A stretch of DNA of 64,000 nucleotides, taken from contig NZ_CP100595.1 in the NCBI RefSeq assembly GCF_024267655.1, positions 2,170,001-2,234,000 of the forward strand, in the 5' to 3' direction. A model generated the notes under the pieces. That model did not search any database. It saw only the letters and a program-made list of their open reading frames with translations, and was not told the DNA's origin. Shown in pieces: positions 40,290 through 49,150 of this stretch. This DNA is from Arcobacter roscoffensis. GTDB lineage: Bacteria; Campylobacterota; Campylobacteria; Campylobacterales; Arcobacteraceae. The first letter of the stretch is position 1; every line of letters starts with the position of its first letter. A program made the position numbers and the translations under genes.

Positions 40290-40907
40290 ATGTTTAGTTT
40301 TATAAGTAAAATTATAGGCTTCATAAATCAAACAATAGCAGCATTCGGTATAACAGCCGGTGTTGCTATTGCTTTTACTAATGTTGTTGCAAGATATGTA
40401 TTTGACGCATCATTAGTATGGGCAACGGAGCTTACAATCTTTTTATTCTTATGGAGTATATTTTTTGCAGCTGCTTATTGTTTCAAAAAAGATGCACATA
40501 TTGCTGTTACTGTAGTATTAGATATTGTTCCAACTAAAATTGCAAAGCCAATGTTATTAATATCACATATAATAACATTTTTCTTTTTGGCTGCAGTTTC
40601 TTATTATGGATATGAATATTTATTATTAGTGGCAGATTTAGATGAAAGATCTATTGATTTATGGGATATGCCTATGTGGATAGTGTATTTAGTTATACCT
40701 ATTTCATTTGCATTTGGTGCATACAGAGTTGGTGAGAAGATTGTACATATTATCAAAACTCCTCATGACAAAGTAGTACCTGAAAGTGAAGCTGAAATGG
40801 TTTTAGCTGAATTAGGTGTTAAGCATGATGATAACTCAAACAAACATGTAAAAGAGTTAAATGACATGGTTAAAGAAGTAGAGAAGAAAACAGGAGGAAT
40901 GTTATAA
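40290..40907 (+). CDS. dctQ: TRAP transporter small permease DctQ
   Basis: A 205-residue membrane protein with four predicted spans, containing the DctQ landmarks ARYVFDASLVWATELTIFLFLW and KKDAHIAVTVVLD. It joins DctM to bring substrate across the inner membrane. It has an unusual C-terminal cytoplasmic tail of about 45 charged residues (VPESEAEMVLAELG to the end) compared with the short tail of most DctQ proteins. The ATG follows dctP by six bases, and its stop codon overlaps the start of dctM by one base. Confidence 0.9.
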   Translation: MFSFISKIIGFINQTIAAFGITAGVAIAFTNVVARYVFDASLVWATELTIFLFLWSIFFAAAYCFKKDAHIAVTVVLDIVPTKIAKPMLLISHIITFFFLAAVSYYGYEYLLLVADLDERSIDLWDMPMWIVYLVIPISFAFGAYRVGEKIVHIIKTPHDKVVPESEAEMVLAELGVKHDDNSNKHVKELNDMVKEVEKKTGGML

Positions 40908-42190
40908 TGAGTGTAAGTGTATTATTTGGTATATTTTTCTTCCTTGTAATTCTTGGAGCTCCTATTGCTATTTGTTTAGGTGTAGCAACGTTTACAACAT
41001 TAATGTTATTTACGCATATTTCACCTATAGAAATTTCAGCAATGATGTTTGAAAAAGTTGAGCATTACTCACTTATGGCAATTCCGATGTTTATCCTTGC
41101 AGGTAACTTATTGTCTAAAGGGTCAGCTGCTACAAGAATTATTGAATTTGCAAAAGCTTGTGTAGGTCACTTACCTGGTGGTCTTCCAATTTCAGCTATT
41201 TTTGCATCAATTATTTTTGCAGCTGTATCAGGTAGTTCTCCTGCAACTGTTGTTGCTATTGGTTCTATTATGTTTGGTGCTATTATGCAAGCTGGTTATC
41301 CTAAAAGATATGCGGTTGGTACTATTGCCACTGCTGGTTCATTAGGGATTTTAATTCCACCATCAATTGTACTTATCGTATATGGTGTTACAGCAGAAGT
41401 TTCTATTGGTAAACTGTTTATGGCAGGTGTTGTTCCAGGTTTAATGCTTGGTATTATGATGATGGTTGTAACTTATATTGGTGCAGTTAGACTTGGATTT
41501 AAAAGAACTGAGCCAGCTCCATTAAGAGTAAGACTTCAAAAGATGAAAGATGCAGCATGGGGATTAATGACAATTGTTATTGTTATTGGTGGTATCTATG
41601 GTGGTATCTTTACACCAACTGAAGCTGCAGCTGTTGCTTGTGTATGGGCTTTTGTTGTTTCTGTATTTATTTACAAAGATATCAAAATCACACAATTATG
41701 GACAACTGCTTTAGAGTCAGCAAAAACAACTGCAATGATTATGTTTATTATTGCAAATGCTATGTTATTTGCTCACTTCTTAACAATTGAGAATATTCCT
41801 CAAGGAATTACAAATGCCTTAATTGAAGCAAATGTTGACAAATATATGTTCTTATTAATGGTAAATATTTTATTAATCTTAGCTGGTTCATTTATGGAAC
41901 CAAGTGCGATTATTATGATTATGGTTCCATTATTACTTCCAGTTGCTGTTGCACTTGGAATTGATCCAATTCACTTCGGTATTGTAATTACTATCAATAT
42001 GGAGCTTGGTATGGTGTCTCCACCTGTTGGTCTGAATTTATTTGTAACATCAGGTTTAACAGGTATGAGTATCAAAGATGTTATTGTTGCGGCATTCCCT
42101 TGGACAATGACTATCTTAGCAGGATTATTAATCACTACATATATTCCAGAAGTAGCCCTTTGGTTACCAAATCTAATGTATGGTGGATGA
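40907..42190 (+). CDS. dctM: TRAP transporter large permease DctM
   Basis: The 427-residue integral membrane protein forms the sodium-driven translocation channel. Landmarks are MAIPMFILAGNLLSKG, SGSSPATVVAIGSIM, AGSLGILIPPSIVLIVYGV and TPTEAAAVACVWAF, with about 11-12 spans. Its last seven codons and the following hairpin are repeated at 44232-44306 on the far side of a 2-kb integrative element, so the present C-terminus is either original or was rebuilt by the element. The protein sequence runs to NLMYGG without obvious damage. Confidence 0.93.
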   Translation: MSVSVLFGIFFFLVILGAPIAICLGVATFTTLMLFTHISPIEISAMMFEKVEHYSLMAIPMFILAGNLLSKGSAATRIIEFAKACVGHLPGGLPISAIFASIIFAAVSGSSPATVVAIGSIMFGAIMQAGYPKRYAVGTIATAGSLGILIPPSIVLIVYGVTAEVSIGKLFMAGVVPGLMLGIMMMVVTYIGAVRLGFKRTEPAPLRVRLQKMKDAAWGLMTIVIVIGGIYGGIFTPTEAAAVACVWAFVVSVFIYKDIKITQLWTTALESAKTTAMIMFIIANAMLFAHFLTIENIPQGITNALIEANVDKYMFLLMVNILLILAGSFMEPSAIIMIMVPLLLPVAVALGIDPIHFGIVITINMELGMVSPPVGLNLFVTSGLTGMSIKDVIVAAFPWTMTILAGLLITTYIPEVALWLPNLMYGG

Positions 42191-42246
42191 TAAAATCTAC
42201 AAAAATTATTAACTTACGGTTTTATGGGATCTTTTCCCATAAAATC
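42171..42246 (+). repeat. Left attachment-site copy (attL)
   Basis: Includes the last codons and stop of dctM (TGA at 42188-42190) and a 10-bp hairpin TTTTATGGGA/TCCCATAAAA with loop TCTTT (42220-42244). Repeated at 44232-44306. Confidence 0.75.
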
Positions 42247-42362
42247 AAATCTACTAACAAAGAACTATTGGAATAATTCGATTATATTTTTTCATTTTTT
42301 GTTCAAATAAAAAAATTGCACATAAACTGCACAATTTTAAATATTAAATACATACATTATAA

Positions 42363-43109
42363 TTACAATAAGTTTATATTTTTTCCTAAATAGTCATAAT
42401 CAATATTGTCAAAAGTAAATGTAGACTGCGAAGAAGATAATATTTTTGTAATAAGATGTGGATTTTGTTTTCCTTTATGAAAAAATATAATCCCTGCATG
42501 ATATTTATTTTCGAGATCACTTATTCCCATAATTAATCCATACATATATTCGTCTTTTATATTTTTTCTCTCTAATTGGATTGTAATAAAACTATCCTTT
42601 GTCCGCTCATCTATACAATCAAGCTTTATTGCATTACCAACAATAATAACTTTACCCTTTTCTAGTTCTGGTGAAACACTTGGCGTCCTATCTAATTCAA
42701 AAGTTAAATTATTATTTATTTTAATTTTATAATATATAATTGAATCATCATCTATAGACTTACTAGCTGCCTTTTGACCACAAACATTCCATTCTCCACA
42801 CATTGAATTTAGTGTCTTTAACTCTTCTCTACTTAATGTAGCATATTTTCTAATGTATTCTTCAAGCTCATACTCATCTAAAAACTTTAATGAGAATAAC
42901 TCTTCTATAGTTAAAAAGTTATGTTTTTTAATAAAATATTCTATCAATCTATTTTTATGTTTTATTGGAACTTTCCCATCTTTTCGATACTTTCCGAAAT
43001 TAGTTATGGATGTTCCACCATTTAAACCTAAAATATCCTTTGCAAAAGTATCATATTTATATGAATAAACCTTAATTATAAATCTAAAAATATCAGCCTC
43101 TGTTAACAT
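42363..43109 (-). CDS. Hypothetical protein, possible phage-type repressor
   Basis: I do not recognise a named family for this 248-residue protein. Residues 1-65 are helical with a helix-turn-helix-like region (DTFAKDILGLNGGTSITNFGKYRKDGKVP) ending in HKNRLIEYF, as often seen in phage CI-type DNA-binding domains. Residues 110-248 are mainly beta-strand-like, with ITIQLERKN and YMYGLIMGISD, so an effector or oligomerisation domain is possible. The start is supported by AAAGGA eight bases upstream. It reads away from the integrase fragment toward attL. A role as element repressor is inferred from position; no peptidase motif was found. Confidence 0.55.
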   Translation of the reverse strand: MLTEADIFRFIIKVYSYKYDTFAKDILGLNGGTSITNFGKYRKDGKVPIKHKNRLIEYFIKKHNFLTIEELFSLKFLDEYELEEYIRKYATLSREELKTLNSMCGEWNVCGQKAASKSIDDDSIIYYKIKINNNLTFELDRTPSVSPELEKGKVIIVGNAIKLDCIDERTKDSFITIQLERKNIKDEYMYGLIMGISDLENKYHAGIIFFHKGKQNPHLITKILSSSQSTFTFDNIDYDYLGKNINLL

Positions 43110-43244
43110 ACTATATCCTTTCTTTTAATATATTATAATATAAATATTATTCATTTATTATCATCTTAAATTAAAACAACTCTCTTTACAGAAGCTAAAA
43201 TATAATTTAAAATATGCCTAATTAACTAACTAAAGGTCTAATAT

Positions 43245-43727
43245 ATGAAAGTAATTGAAATCGAATGTCCTTACTGTACAAAAGAAAATGAAAACTGCTC
43301 ACACTGTAATAATTTTAAAAAAAGAATAGCACTAATTGATAATAAACATACTTGGTTACTACAAATACAAAAAGTAAATTGTGAATTTTGTGATGAAGGA
43401 AAAGTAGAAAATACAAGTTATATTTATAAAAAAACAATATTTACTAAAAAAAATTATAGAATTAAAAATGAGTCTTATAATAATTGTATCAGATGTTTTG
43501 GAATAGGATTTAGACTGAAGAAAATTACACAGTACTTATGTCCAGAATGTGAAGGTGTTGGTTCTATTTTATTTTATAAAGAAAAAAAACCATTTTTACC
43601 GTTTTTTAAAATCAGAGAATATGAAGAATATGAGAATTGTAAGAAATGTAAAGGAAATAAATACATAGAAAAATATAGTAGCGAGTTTTATATAGGAACT
43701 AATGATAAAACATTTGTATTAAATTAA
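43245..43727 (+). CDS. Cysteine-rich protein with DnaJ-like zinc-finger repeats
   Basis: A 160-residue protein with six C-x2-C pairs: CPYC and CSHC at the N-terminus, then CEFCDEGK, CIRCFGIGF, CPECEGVGS and CKKCKGNKY. The last four are close to the C-x2-C-x-G-x-G repeats of the DnaJ zinc-binding region, but there is no J-domain and no C-terminal chaperone domain. It could bind two zinc ions. The ribosome binding site AAAGG is nine bases before the ATG, and a TATAAT lies about 40 bases further upstream. It lies inside the integrative element, and its stop codon lies at the broken start of the integrase fragment. Function unknown. Confidence 0.7.
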   Translation: MKVIEIECPYCTKENENCSHCNNFKKRIALIDNKHTWLLQIQKVNCEFCDEGKVENTSYIYKKTIFTKKNYRIKNESYNNCIRCFGIGFRLKKITQYLCPECEGVGSILFYKEKKPFLPFFKIREYEEYENCKKCKGNKYIEKYSSEFYIGTNDKTFVLN

Positions 43728-44118
43728 GTTACCACTCCAAATTCATATTAAAAGAGCCATTAGACATGGAAAAGAAAGTACCACTAAAACACAAAATTCT
43801 AATAGAGTTATTGATATGCTACCACTTGTTGAAGAAGCATTAAATAGACAAAAAAGCTTTACGTACATTAATGACAGTTATATATTTTTAAATCAAAATA
43901 AAAAGGCTTTTAAGTCTGCTCAATCAATAAGTAAAGGTTTTTGGAAAAATGTCTTAAGGTTTTGTGGATTAGATTATAGAGTTCTATATCAAACAAGACA
44001 TACTTTTGCAACACTAATGATTTCCAAAGGGGAAGATATTGTTTGGGTATCAAAAATGTTAGGTCATACAAATGTAAGGATTACATTAGAAACATATACA
44101 AAGTACATAACAAATTAG
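43723..44118 (+). pseudogene. Tyrosine recombinase (integrase) fragment, N-terminally truncated
   Basis: The frame opens at a stop codon (43720) and reads LPLQIHIKRAIRHGKES into the catalytic domain: NSNRVIDMLPLVEEAL, then YQTRHTFATLMISKGEDIVWVSKMLGHTNV and the nucleophile region TLETYTKYI. The box II region (RHTFAT), the MLGHTN histidine and the final tyrosine are present, but the arm-binding domain, the core-binding domain and the first catalytic arginine are missing. An ATG at 43816 would allow a 100-residue product. The fragment adjoins the right attachment copy, as expected for an integrase, and is probably inactive. Confidence 0.85.
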
Positions 44119-44125
44119 AAAAAAG

Positions 44126-44231
44126 AAAGAGCATCTTTCTTAAAAGACTTTAAGGAAAAAAACTGCACACACTAATTTAAAACTTTTAAGAACTTCCTAA
44201 ATTTAGAAGTTTTAAGAAGTATATCTACCAT
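44126..44231. other. Hairpins between integrase remnant and attR
   Basis: AAGAAAGA/TCTTTCTT with a three-base loop (44126-44144) follows the integrase fragment. A longer imperfect inverted repeat around 44181-44221 lies next to the right attachment copy. Neither has a T-run. They may be end-of-gene hairpins or part of the recombination site. Confidence 0.4.
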
Positions 44232-44306
44232 ATCTAATGTATGGTGGATGATAAAATCTACAAAAATTATTACTTACGGTTTTATGGGAGATATTCCCAT
44301 AAAATC
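44232..44306 (+). repeat. Right attachment-site copy (attR)
   Basis: Second copy of the dctM 3' end with the same hairpin stem and a different loop (GATAT, 44290-44294). One base is missing relative to the left copy after the first 41 bases. The following ~140 bases up to 44445 are AT-rich, without a gene, and must contain the promoter of the kinase gene at 44446; I see no clear hexamers. Confidence 0.75.
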
Positions 44307-44445
44307 GAACTACCTAAAATATTTCACTTCTCTTTTTAATTTTTACTCTTATAGTTATAGACATAACAAATAGATAAATAAACTTTAATTATAAAACAGA
44401 TAATATTAATAAACAAAATAAATAATTTTTATATTAGGCTAAAAC

Positions 44446-46245
44446 ATGAAGTTTACCAATGCTTTTTTCAATATCTTTAAAAACACCTTCTTAAGAAACA
44501 TCTTTATATTTACGCTATTACTTTTAGTCCTAATCCCAACTTTACTTTTCAATACAATAAATGAAAATTTTCAAAAAGAGATGTTTTATAACATCAAAGA
44601 TGATGCAAAAAGAGTTGCGAAACATATAAAAGCAGAGCATCTAGATGCCCATAAAGAAAAGTTTTTAAAAAGTATAAATGTTGTTGTTGAGGACTTTAAT
44701 ATCTATAAATTGAGATACTTTGATAAAAATGGATATATTAAAGCTTCAACTGTAAAAAAAGAAATAGGTACAAAGTCTTCAAGTAAACCTTTTTATGAAA
44801 TAGTAAGCAAAGGAAATATCTATCATAAAGTAGTTCAAAAAGGAATGAAAGCAGAAGATGGAAAGATTATTTCACAAGATGTAGTTGAAATATATATACC
44901 ATTTATGGAAAAAAATAAGTTTACAGGTTCAATAGAACTTTATTATAACATCACTTCTAAACTTAATAATTTTGAAAAAATTCAATTAAAAATGCTATCA
45001 CTTCAAATTATAATACTTATAATAATATTTGCTATTTTAATTATCATCATGTACAAAGCAAGTATAAATGAACTTGAAAGAGATGAAAAAGAAAAAGAAC
45101 TTCTAAAACAAAAAGAACTTGCAAATAAAGCAAGTCAATCAAAATCAGACTTTCTAGCAAATATGTCACATGAACTTAGAACCCCTTTAAATGCCATAAT
45201 AGGTTTCAACCAGATACTTTTAGATGAAGAGAAAGATAAAGATAAAAAAAAGAAACTATCCATCATAAATACTAGTTCAAAAACCTTACTTCAATTAATA
45301 CATGATATTTTAGATATTAGTAAAATCGAAATAGGAAAAATAGAATTAAACAATATAGAATTTAACTTTAAAGAAGAAATAAAAAATATCTGTGAAGGTT
45401 TTAGTTACCAACTATCCCAGAAAAATATAGATTTTAAACTAGATATTGATGAAAAAATTCCAGAAACTATTATTACAGATAGCCTTAGAATAAAACAAAT
45501 ATTTTTAAATCTAATGAGTAATGCAATTAAATTTACACCTAAGAATAAAAGCATACAAGTAAATATCACTTATGATTTAAAAAAGTCACAAATTACTATA
45601 AATGTTTTAGATGAAGGTATAGGTATAGAAAAAAGTAAACTTGATTTAATATTTGAAAAATTCACCCAAGAAGATAGTAGTACAACTAGACTTTATGGAG
45701 GTACTGGACTTGGCTTACCAATTAGTAAATCACTTGCAAATATCATGCAAGGAGATTTAACTGTAGAAAGTCAAAAAGGTGTAGGCAGTACTTTTAGTTT
45801 CTATTTTCCAATAAGCTTATCAAATAAAAATAAAGTAGAAAAGAGTGAGAAAAAAGAAGGAGAAATAAATAAAACTAATGAAAAAATAAATATTTTACTA
45901 GCAGAAGACAATAAAATAAATCAAATACTTTTCTTAGAGATTTTAAAAGACTCAAATATTGACATAATCATAGCAAATAATGGACTTGAAGCCTTAGAAT
46001 ATTATAAATCAAAAGAGTTTGATTTAATTTTTATGGATGATAAAATGCCTCAAATGGATGGAAAAGAAACAATTGAAAAGATAAATAAACTAGGAAACCA
46101 TCCTCCTATTATAGCCTTTACAGCAAATGCTCTTAGTTCTGATAAAGAAGAGTTTTTCAAACTTGGAGTTGTTGACTTTTTAAGTAAGCCTGTTGAAACA
46201 CAACTTTTAAAAGAACTTATTGTCAAACATACTAAAAAGCAATAA
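44446..46245 (+). CDS. Hybrid sensor histidine kinase
   Basis: A 599-residue inner-membrane sensor. Transmembrane helices at about 18-36 and 186-205 enclose a periplasmic sensing region of about 150 residues. HisKA follows with the phospho-accepting histidine in MSHELRTPLNAI (about residue 242), then the HATPase region with N, G1 (LDEGIGI) and G2 (YGGTGLGLPIS) boxes. A C-terminal receiver domain (from about 478) has the acidic pair AEDN, phospho-Asp in FMDDKMPQMDG and lysine in FLSKPV. It is an orphan here, lying between the integrative element and a convergent exporter gene. The signal is unknown. AGG lies seven bases before the start. Confidence 0.9.
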   Translation: MKFTNAFFNIFKNTFLRNIFIFTLLLLVLIPTLLFNTINENFQKEMFYNIKDDAKRVAKHIKAEHLDAHKEKFLKSINVVVEDFNIYKLRYFDKNGYIKASTVKKEIGTKSSSKPFYEIVSKGNIYHKVVQKGMKAEDGKIISQDVVEIYIPFMEKNKFTGSIELYYNITSKLNNFEKIQLKMLSLQIIILIIIFAILIIIMYKASINELERDEKEKELLKQKELANKASQSKSDFLANMSHELRTPLNAIIGFNQILLDEEKDKDKKKKLSIINTSSKTLLQLIHDILDISKIEIGKIELNNIEFNFKEEIKNICEGFSYQLSQKNIDFKLDIDEKIPETIITDSLRIKQIFLNLMSNAIKFTPKNKSIQVNITYDLKKSQITINVLDEGIGIEKSKLDLIFEKFTQEDSSTTRLYGGTGLGLPISKSLANIMQGDLTVESQKGVGSTFSFYFPISLSNKNKVEKSEKKEGEINKTNEKINILLAEDNKINQILFLEILKDSNIDIIIANNGLEALEYYKSKEFDLIFMDDKMPQMDGKETIEKINKLGNHPPIIAFTANALSSDKEEFFKLGVVDFLSKPVETQLLKELIVKHTKKQ

Positions 46246-46268
46246 AATAAAAGCTTCTCTATTTTATT
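46241..46268. terminator. Bidirectional terminator between kinase and exporter genes
   Basis: AATAAAATA and TATTTTATT pair perfectly around a 10-base loop, with T-runs on either side. It covers the stop codon of the kinase and the end of the convergent exporter gene. Confidence 0.7.
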
Positions 46269-47224
46269 TTTACTAATAAAAAAAGACCTAAAATTGTTAT
46301 AAGAATACCTACTATTCCTAAAGCATTTGGGAATACTGCATTTAAGAAAATAATCTCACCAATAAGTGCAAAAAAAACATCCCCTGATTGTGTAGAGTCT
46401 ATTAAAACAAGTTTATTATTCGTATTACATAATGAACGTGCGTATAAAAAAAGTGATGTAGCTATGATTCCAGATAATATTGTTATTAGAGCTACATTTA
46501 TATATTGATCATACGTAGGTATACCAGAGTCTGTTGAAAAATAAAGAAAAATCCAAAAAGGAGCACTTCCTAAAGTAAGTAAAAAAATCTTTGCAAAACT
46601 ATTTTTTATAATAAGAATATCACAATTATTTTTTATTCTTTTTTCTTTTTCTTCCCATACCATTTGATTTCCAACAGGAAAAGAAAAAGATGCTATAAGA
46701 ACAGGTACAAAACCTAGTAATAAAAGGTCAATATTACTCATATCAAAATGACTTATATTAACTAAAGTAACTCCAATAAAAATCATTGCTGTAATTGCCC
46801 ATACAGATTTAGATAACTTTTTACCAAAAAATAAAAGAACAAATAATGAAGCTATGATAGTAAACTGAAAAGTAGTGGCAATAACCCATGCGGGGGAATA
46901 GTAAGAAGCATAGCAAATTAAAGAATAAAAAAAACCAAAACCTATAGTTCCAGCAGTAGTCCAAAAAACAAAGTTTTTAATATATTCATCAATAACTAGT
47001 TTAAAGTAAGAAAAGCCCTTAAATGATATAAATCCAACAGCTAAAAAAATAATAGTAAATAAAAATCTTAAAAAAGCAGACCAAAACCAATGTCCACCAT
47101 CTAAAGAAATAGCACGGTTTATCAAAAATGTTGCAGTAAAAAATAAAGCAGCTATTATTCCTATTAAAAATATATAATAAGAACTATTTTCAAATCTCTG
47201 CAAAAATAATTTAAGTTTATTCAA
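46259..47224 (-). CDS. Drug/metabolite transporter of the EmrE-like DMT superfamily
   Basis: A 321-residue membrane protein with ten predicted spans, related to the multidrug resistance efflux (PF13536-type) group of the DMT superfamily. Recognisable segments are ATFLINRAISLDGGHWFWSAFLRF and FFYSLICYASYYSPAWVIATTFQ near the N-terminus, plus VLIASFSFPVGNQMVWEEKEKR in the centre. Exported substrate is unknown. It is a single-gene unit transcribed toward the kinase gene and sharing its terminator; the start lies about 60 bases from the terminator of the amine operon. Confidence 0.75.
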   Translation of the reverse strand: MNKLKLFLQRFENSSYYIFLIGIIAALFFTATFLINRAISLDGGHWFWSAFLRFLFTIIFLAVGFISFKGFSYFKLVIDEYIKNFVFWTTAGTIGFGFFYSLICYASYYSPAWVIATTFQFTIIASLFVLLFFGKKLSKSVWAITAMIFIGVTLVNISHFDMSNIDLLLLGFVPVLIASFSFPVGNQMVWEEKEKRIKNNCDILIIKNSFAKIFLLTLGSAPFWIFLYFSTDSGIPTYDQYINVALITILSGIIATSLFLYARSLCNTNNKLVLIDSTQSGDVFFALIGEIIFLNAVFPNALGIVGILITILGLFLLVKIK

Positions 47225-47243
47225 TAGTATTCCTCAAGATATA

Positions 47244-47275
47244 AAAAGAGAAAGTTTTAAAAACCTTTCTCTTTT
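47244..47275 (-). terminator. Intrinsic terminator of the amine catabolic operon
   Basis: AAAAGAGAAAG and CTTTCTCTTTT pair perfectly around a 10-base loop; on the minus strand the second arm ends in a T-run (TTTTTAT). It lies 10 bases after the aldehyde dehydrogenase stop codon. Confidence 0.85.
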
Positions 47276-47285
47276 ATGGATAAGA

Positions 47286-48677
47286 TTATAATGATGGTGA
47301 TTTAATAACCATCATTTTTTGATTTTGCATTTCATTCATAGAATCAGGAATTCCACCTAATCCAAGTCCTGAAGTTTTAGCTCCACCAAATGGCATCCAA
47401 TCAACTCTAAATGCTGTATGGTCATTTACCATTACAGTAGTACCATTTAATCTTTTAACTGCTTTTAAAGCTGTATCAATATTTTTTGTAAATACTGCTG
47501 CTTGGAATGAAACATCTAAAGCATTTGCTCTACTGATTGCTTCATCAATATTTGAATAAGAGTAAATAACTACAACTGGTCCAAATACTTCTTTAGTAGA
47601 AACTAAAGCATCATCAGAAGGATTTAAAATTACCGTTGGTTCATAACAAGAATCAGAAATTCTCTTACCACCAATTAAAATTTTTCCACCTTTTTCAAGC
47701 GATTCATTAACCCATTCTTCAACTCTGTTTACTTCATCATTATTAATTAATGGACCAACTTCAGTTTTAGGGTCTAATTGATCACCTACAACTAATTTAG
47801 AAGCATAGTCAGTTAATTTTGAAGCTACTTCATCAACAATTGATTCATGTACATAAACTCTTTGTACTGATACACAAACTTGACCAGCATGGTAGAAACC
47901 ACCTTTTCCTAAGTCTGGAATCATAGCATCGATATTGGCATCAGGCTCAACAATAACAGGTGCAACTCCACCATGCTCTAGTGCAGATCTAGTTCCTGGG
48001 CTTGACTTAGAGTTTAAGTACCAACCAACAGGTCCTGAACCAATAAATGTAAAGAATGCAGTTTTTTCACTTGTAACTAATAACTCTCCACCTTGTCTAT
48101 CACAAACAACAGCTTGTGCCCAACCATCAGGAAGACCAGCTTCTTTTAGTAATTCTACTAATTTAACTGCTGACATTGGAGTTTGAGTTGCAGGTCTAAT
48201 AATCACTGGACATCCAACTGCAAGTGCTGGAATTACTTGGTGAACTGCTAAGTTAAATGGGTGATTAAATGCTGAAATTGCAGCAACTACACCAATAGGT
48301 TCTTTCATAGTATAAGCCATTCTATTTGCACTTGATGCAGTATGACCCATAGCAATTTCTTGACCTTCTTGCACTGCTAATTGCTCAATTGCAATTTTTA
48401 CACCATTGATAGCTCTTTGTATTTCTACTTTAGAATCCATATATGGTTTACCACCTTCACTAGCACAAAGAATAGTTAATTCTTCTACTTGTGAACTCAT
48501 TATGTCCATTAGGTTTTCTAAGATTTCAATTCTCTTATATTTTGGAAGCCAGTTATCAACATCTAAAAACTTTTCATATGCAACATCAATTGCTTTTTCT
48601 ACACCTTCTATACTTGTAAAAGGTACTTCTCCAACTACTTTCCCATCAAATGGTGATGTAACTTTAATTGTACTCAT
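47286..48677 (-). CDS. NAD(P)-dependent aldehyde dehydrogenase
   Basis: A 463-residue cytoplasmic member of the aldehyde dehydrogenase superfamily. It has the NAD-binding motif FIGSGPVGWYL, the general base Glu in SALEHGGVAPVIV (about residue 232) and the catalytic cysteine in HAGQVCVSVQRVYVH (about residue 268). The end has PFGGAKTSGLG. The LEHGG replaces the usual LELGG. In the operon with a class III aminotransferase it probably oxidises the semialdehyde formed from an omega-amino acid, such as succinate semialdehyde or sulfoacetaldehyde. The exact substrate cannot be decided. It is the last gene of the operon. Confidence 0.88.
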   Translation of the reverse strand: MSTIKVTSPFDGKVVGEVPFTSIEGVEKAIDVAYEKFLDVDNWLPKYKRIEILENLMDIMSSQVEELTILCASEGGKPYMDSKVEIQRAINGVKIAIEQLAVQEGQEIAMGHTASSANRMAYTMKEPIGVVAAISAFNHPFNLAVHQVIPALAVGCPVIIRPATQTPMSAVKLVELLKEAGLPDGWAQAVVCDRQGGELLVTSEKTAFFTFIGSGPVGWYLNSKSSPGTRSALEHGGVAPVIVEPDANIDAMIPDLGKGGFYHAGQVCVSVQRVYVHESIVDEVASKLTDYASKLVVGDQLDPKTEVGPLINNDEVNRVEEWVNESLEKGGKILIGGKRISDSCYEPTVILNPSDDALVSTKEVFGPVVVIYSYSNIDEAISRANALDVSFQAAVFTKNIDTALKAVKRLNGTTVMVNDHTAFRVDWMPFGGAKTSGLGLGGIPDSMNEMQNQKMMVIKSPSL

Positions 48678-48700
48678 ACTATTATTTATCCTTTCAATTT

Positions 48701-49138
48701 TTAATTATAATCTGTTAATCTAATAACAAACACTGAACATGCAGCATGTCTAATAACACGCTCTGAAGTACTACTAATAAAATAACTTCCAAAACCTGGT
48801 TTTGTTGCCATCATAACTATTGCATCTGCATTTATCCTTCTTGCTTCTTCAAGAATTTCTCTATGTGCAGACCCATCTCTAATATTAAAAGATAGTTTAT
48901 CTTTTGGTAAATCATGTTTTTCAGTAATATTCTTCAACTCAACAAAAGCATCATGGTTATAATGCTTTTCATTTTCATCATCTAATATTGCATACGCAGA
49001 GCCATGGGCTCTATTTTCATTAACATATAATAAAGAAAGACTTCCATCTTTATCTAAAACTTCTAATGCACCTGTAAAAAGTTTTTCATGATTTTCTTTA
49101 TAATCTAAATGCAATGGCACTAATATATTCTTAAACAT
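48701..49138 (-). CDS. Universal stress protein (UspA family)
   Basis: A 145-residue UspA domain protein. It starts with NILVPLHLDYKE (Asp/Lys region) and carries ARRINADAIVMMATKPGFGSYFISSTSERVIRHAACSVFVI. The family's ATP motif G-x2-G-x9-G-S/T is represented by TKPGFGSYFISST. It follows the TRAP dctM gene by 12 bases. In the ectoine TRAP system TeaABC, the neighbouring UspA protein TeaD modulates transport; a similar function here is inferred from that precedent. Confidence 0.88.
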   Translation of the reverse strand: MFKNILVPLHLDYKENHEKLFTGALEVLDKDGSLSLLYVNENRAHGSAYAILDDENEKHYNHDAFVELKNITEKHDLPKDKLSFNIRDGSAHREILEEARRINADAIVMMATKPGFGSYFISSTSERVIRHAACSVFVIRLTDYN

Positions 49139-49150
49139 CTATTATCTCCT

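Larger units (their letters stand above)
42171..44306. mobile_element. Decayed integrative element at the 3' end of dctM
   Basis: A direct repeat of about 75 bases (42171-42246 and 44232-44306) brackets about 2 kb of extra DNA. The copies are identical over the first 41 bases (end of dctM plus downstream), then differ by one indel and by a five-base hairpin loop. Inside are a regulator-like gene (minus strand), a CxxC-repeat gene and a truncated tyrosine recombinase next to the right copy. A 10-base sequence AAACTGCACA occurs in direct orientation near both ends (42324-42333 and 44160-44169) and could be recombinase arm sites. The arrangement is that of an integrated element whose attachment site is a protein gene. 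Confidence 0.75.

Noticed and set aside
42220-42244. Hairpin after dctM as an intrinsic terminator
   Set aside because: The stem is perfect but is followed by AAAATC rather than T residues on the plus strand, so I treat it as part of the attachment site.
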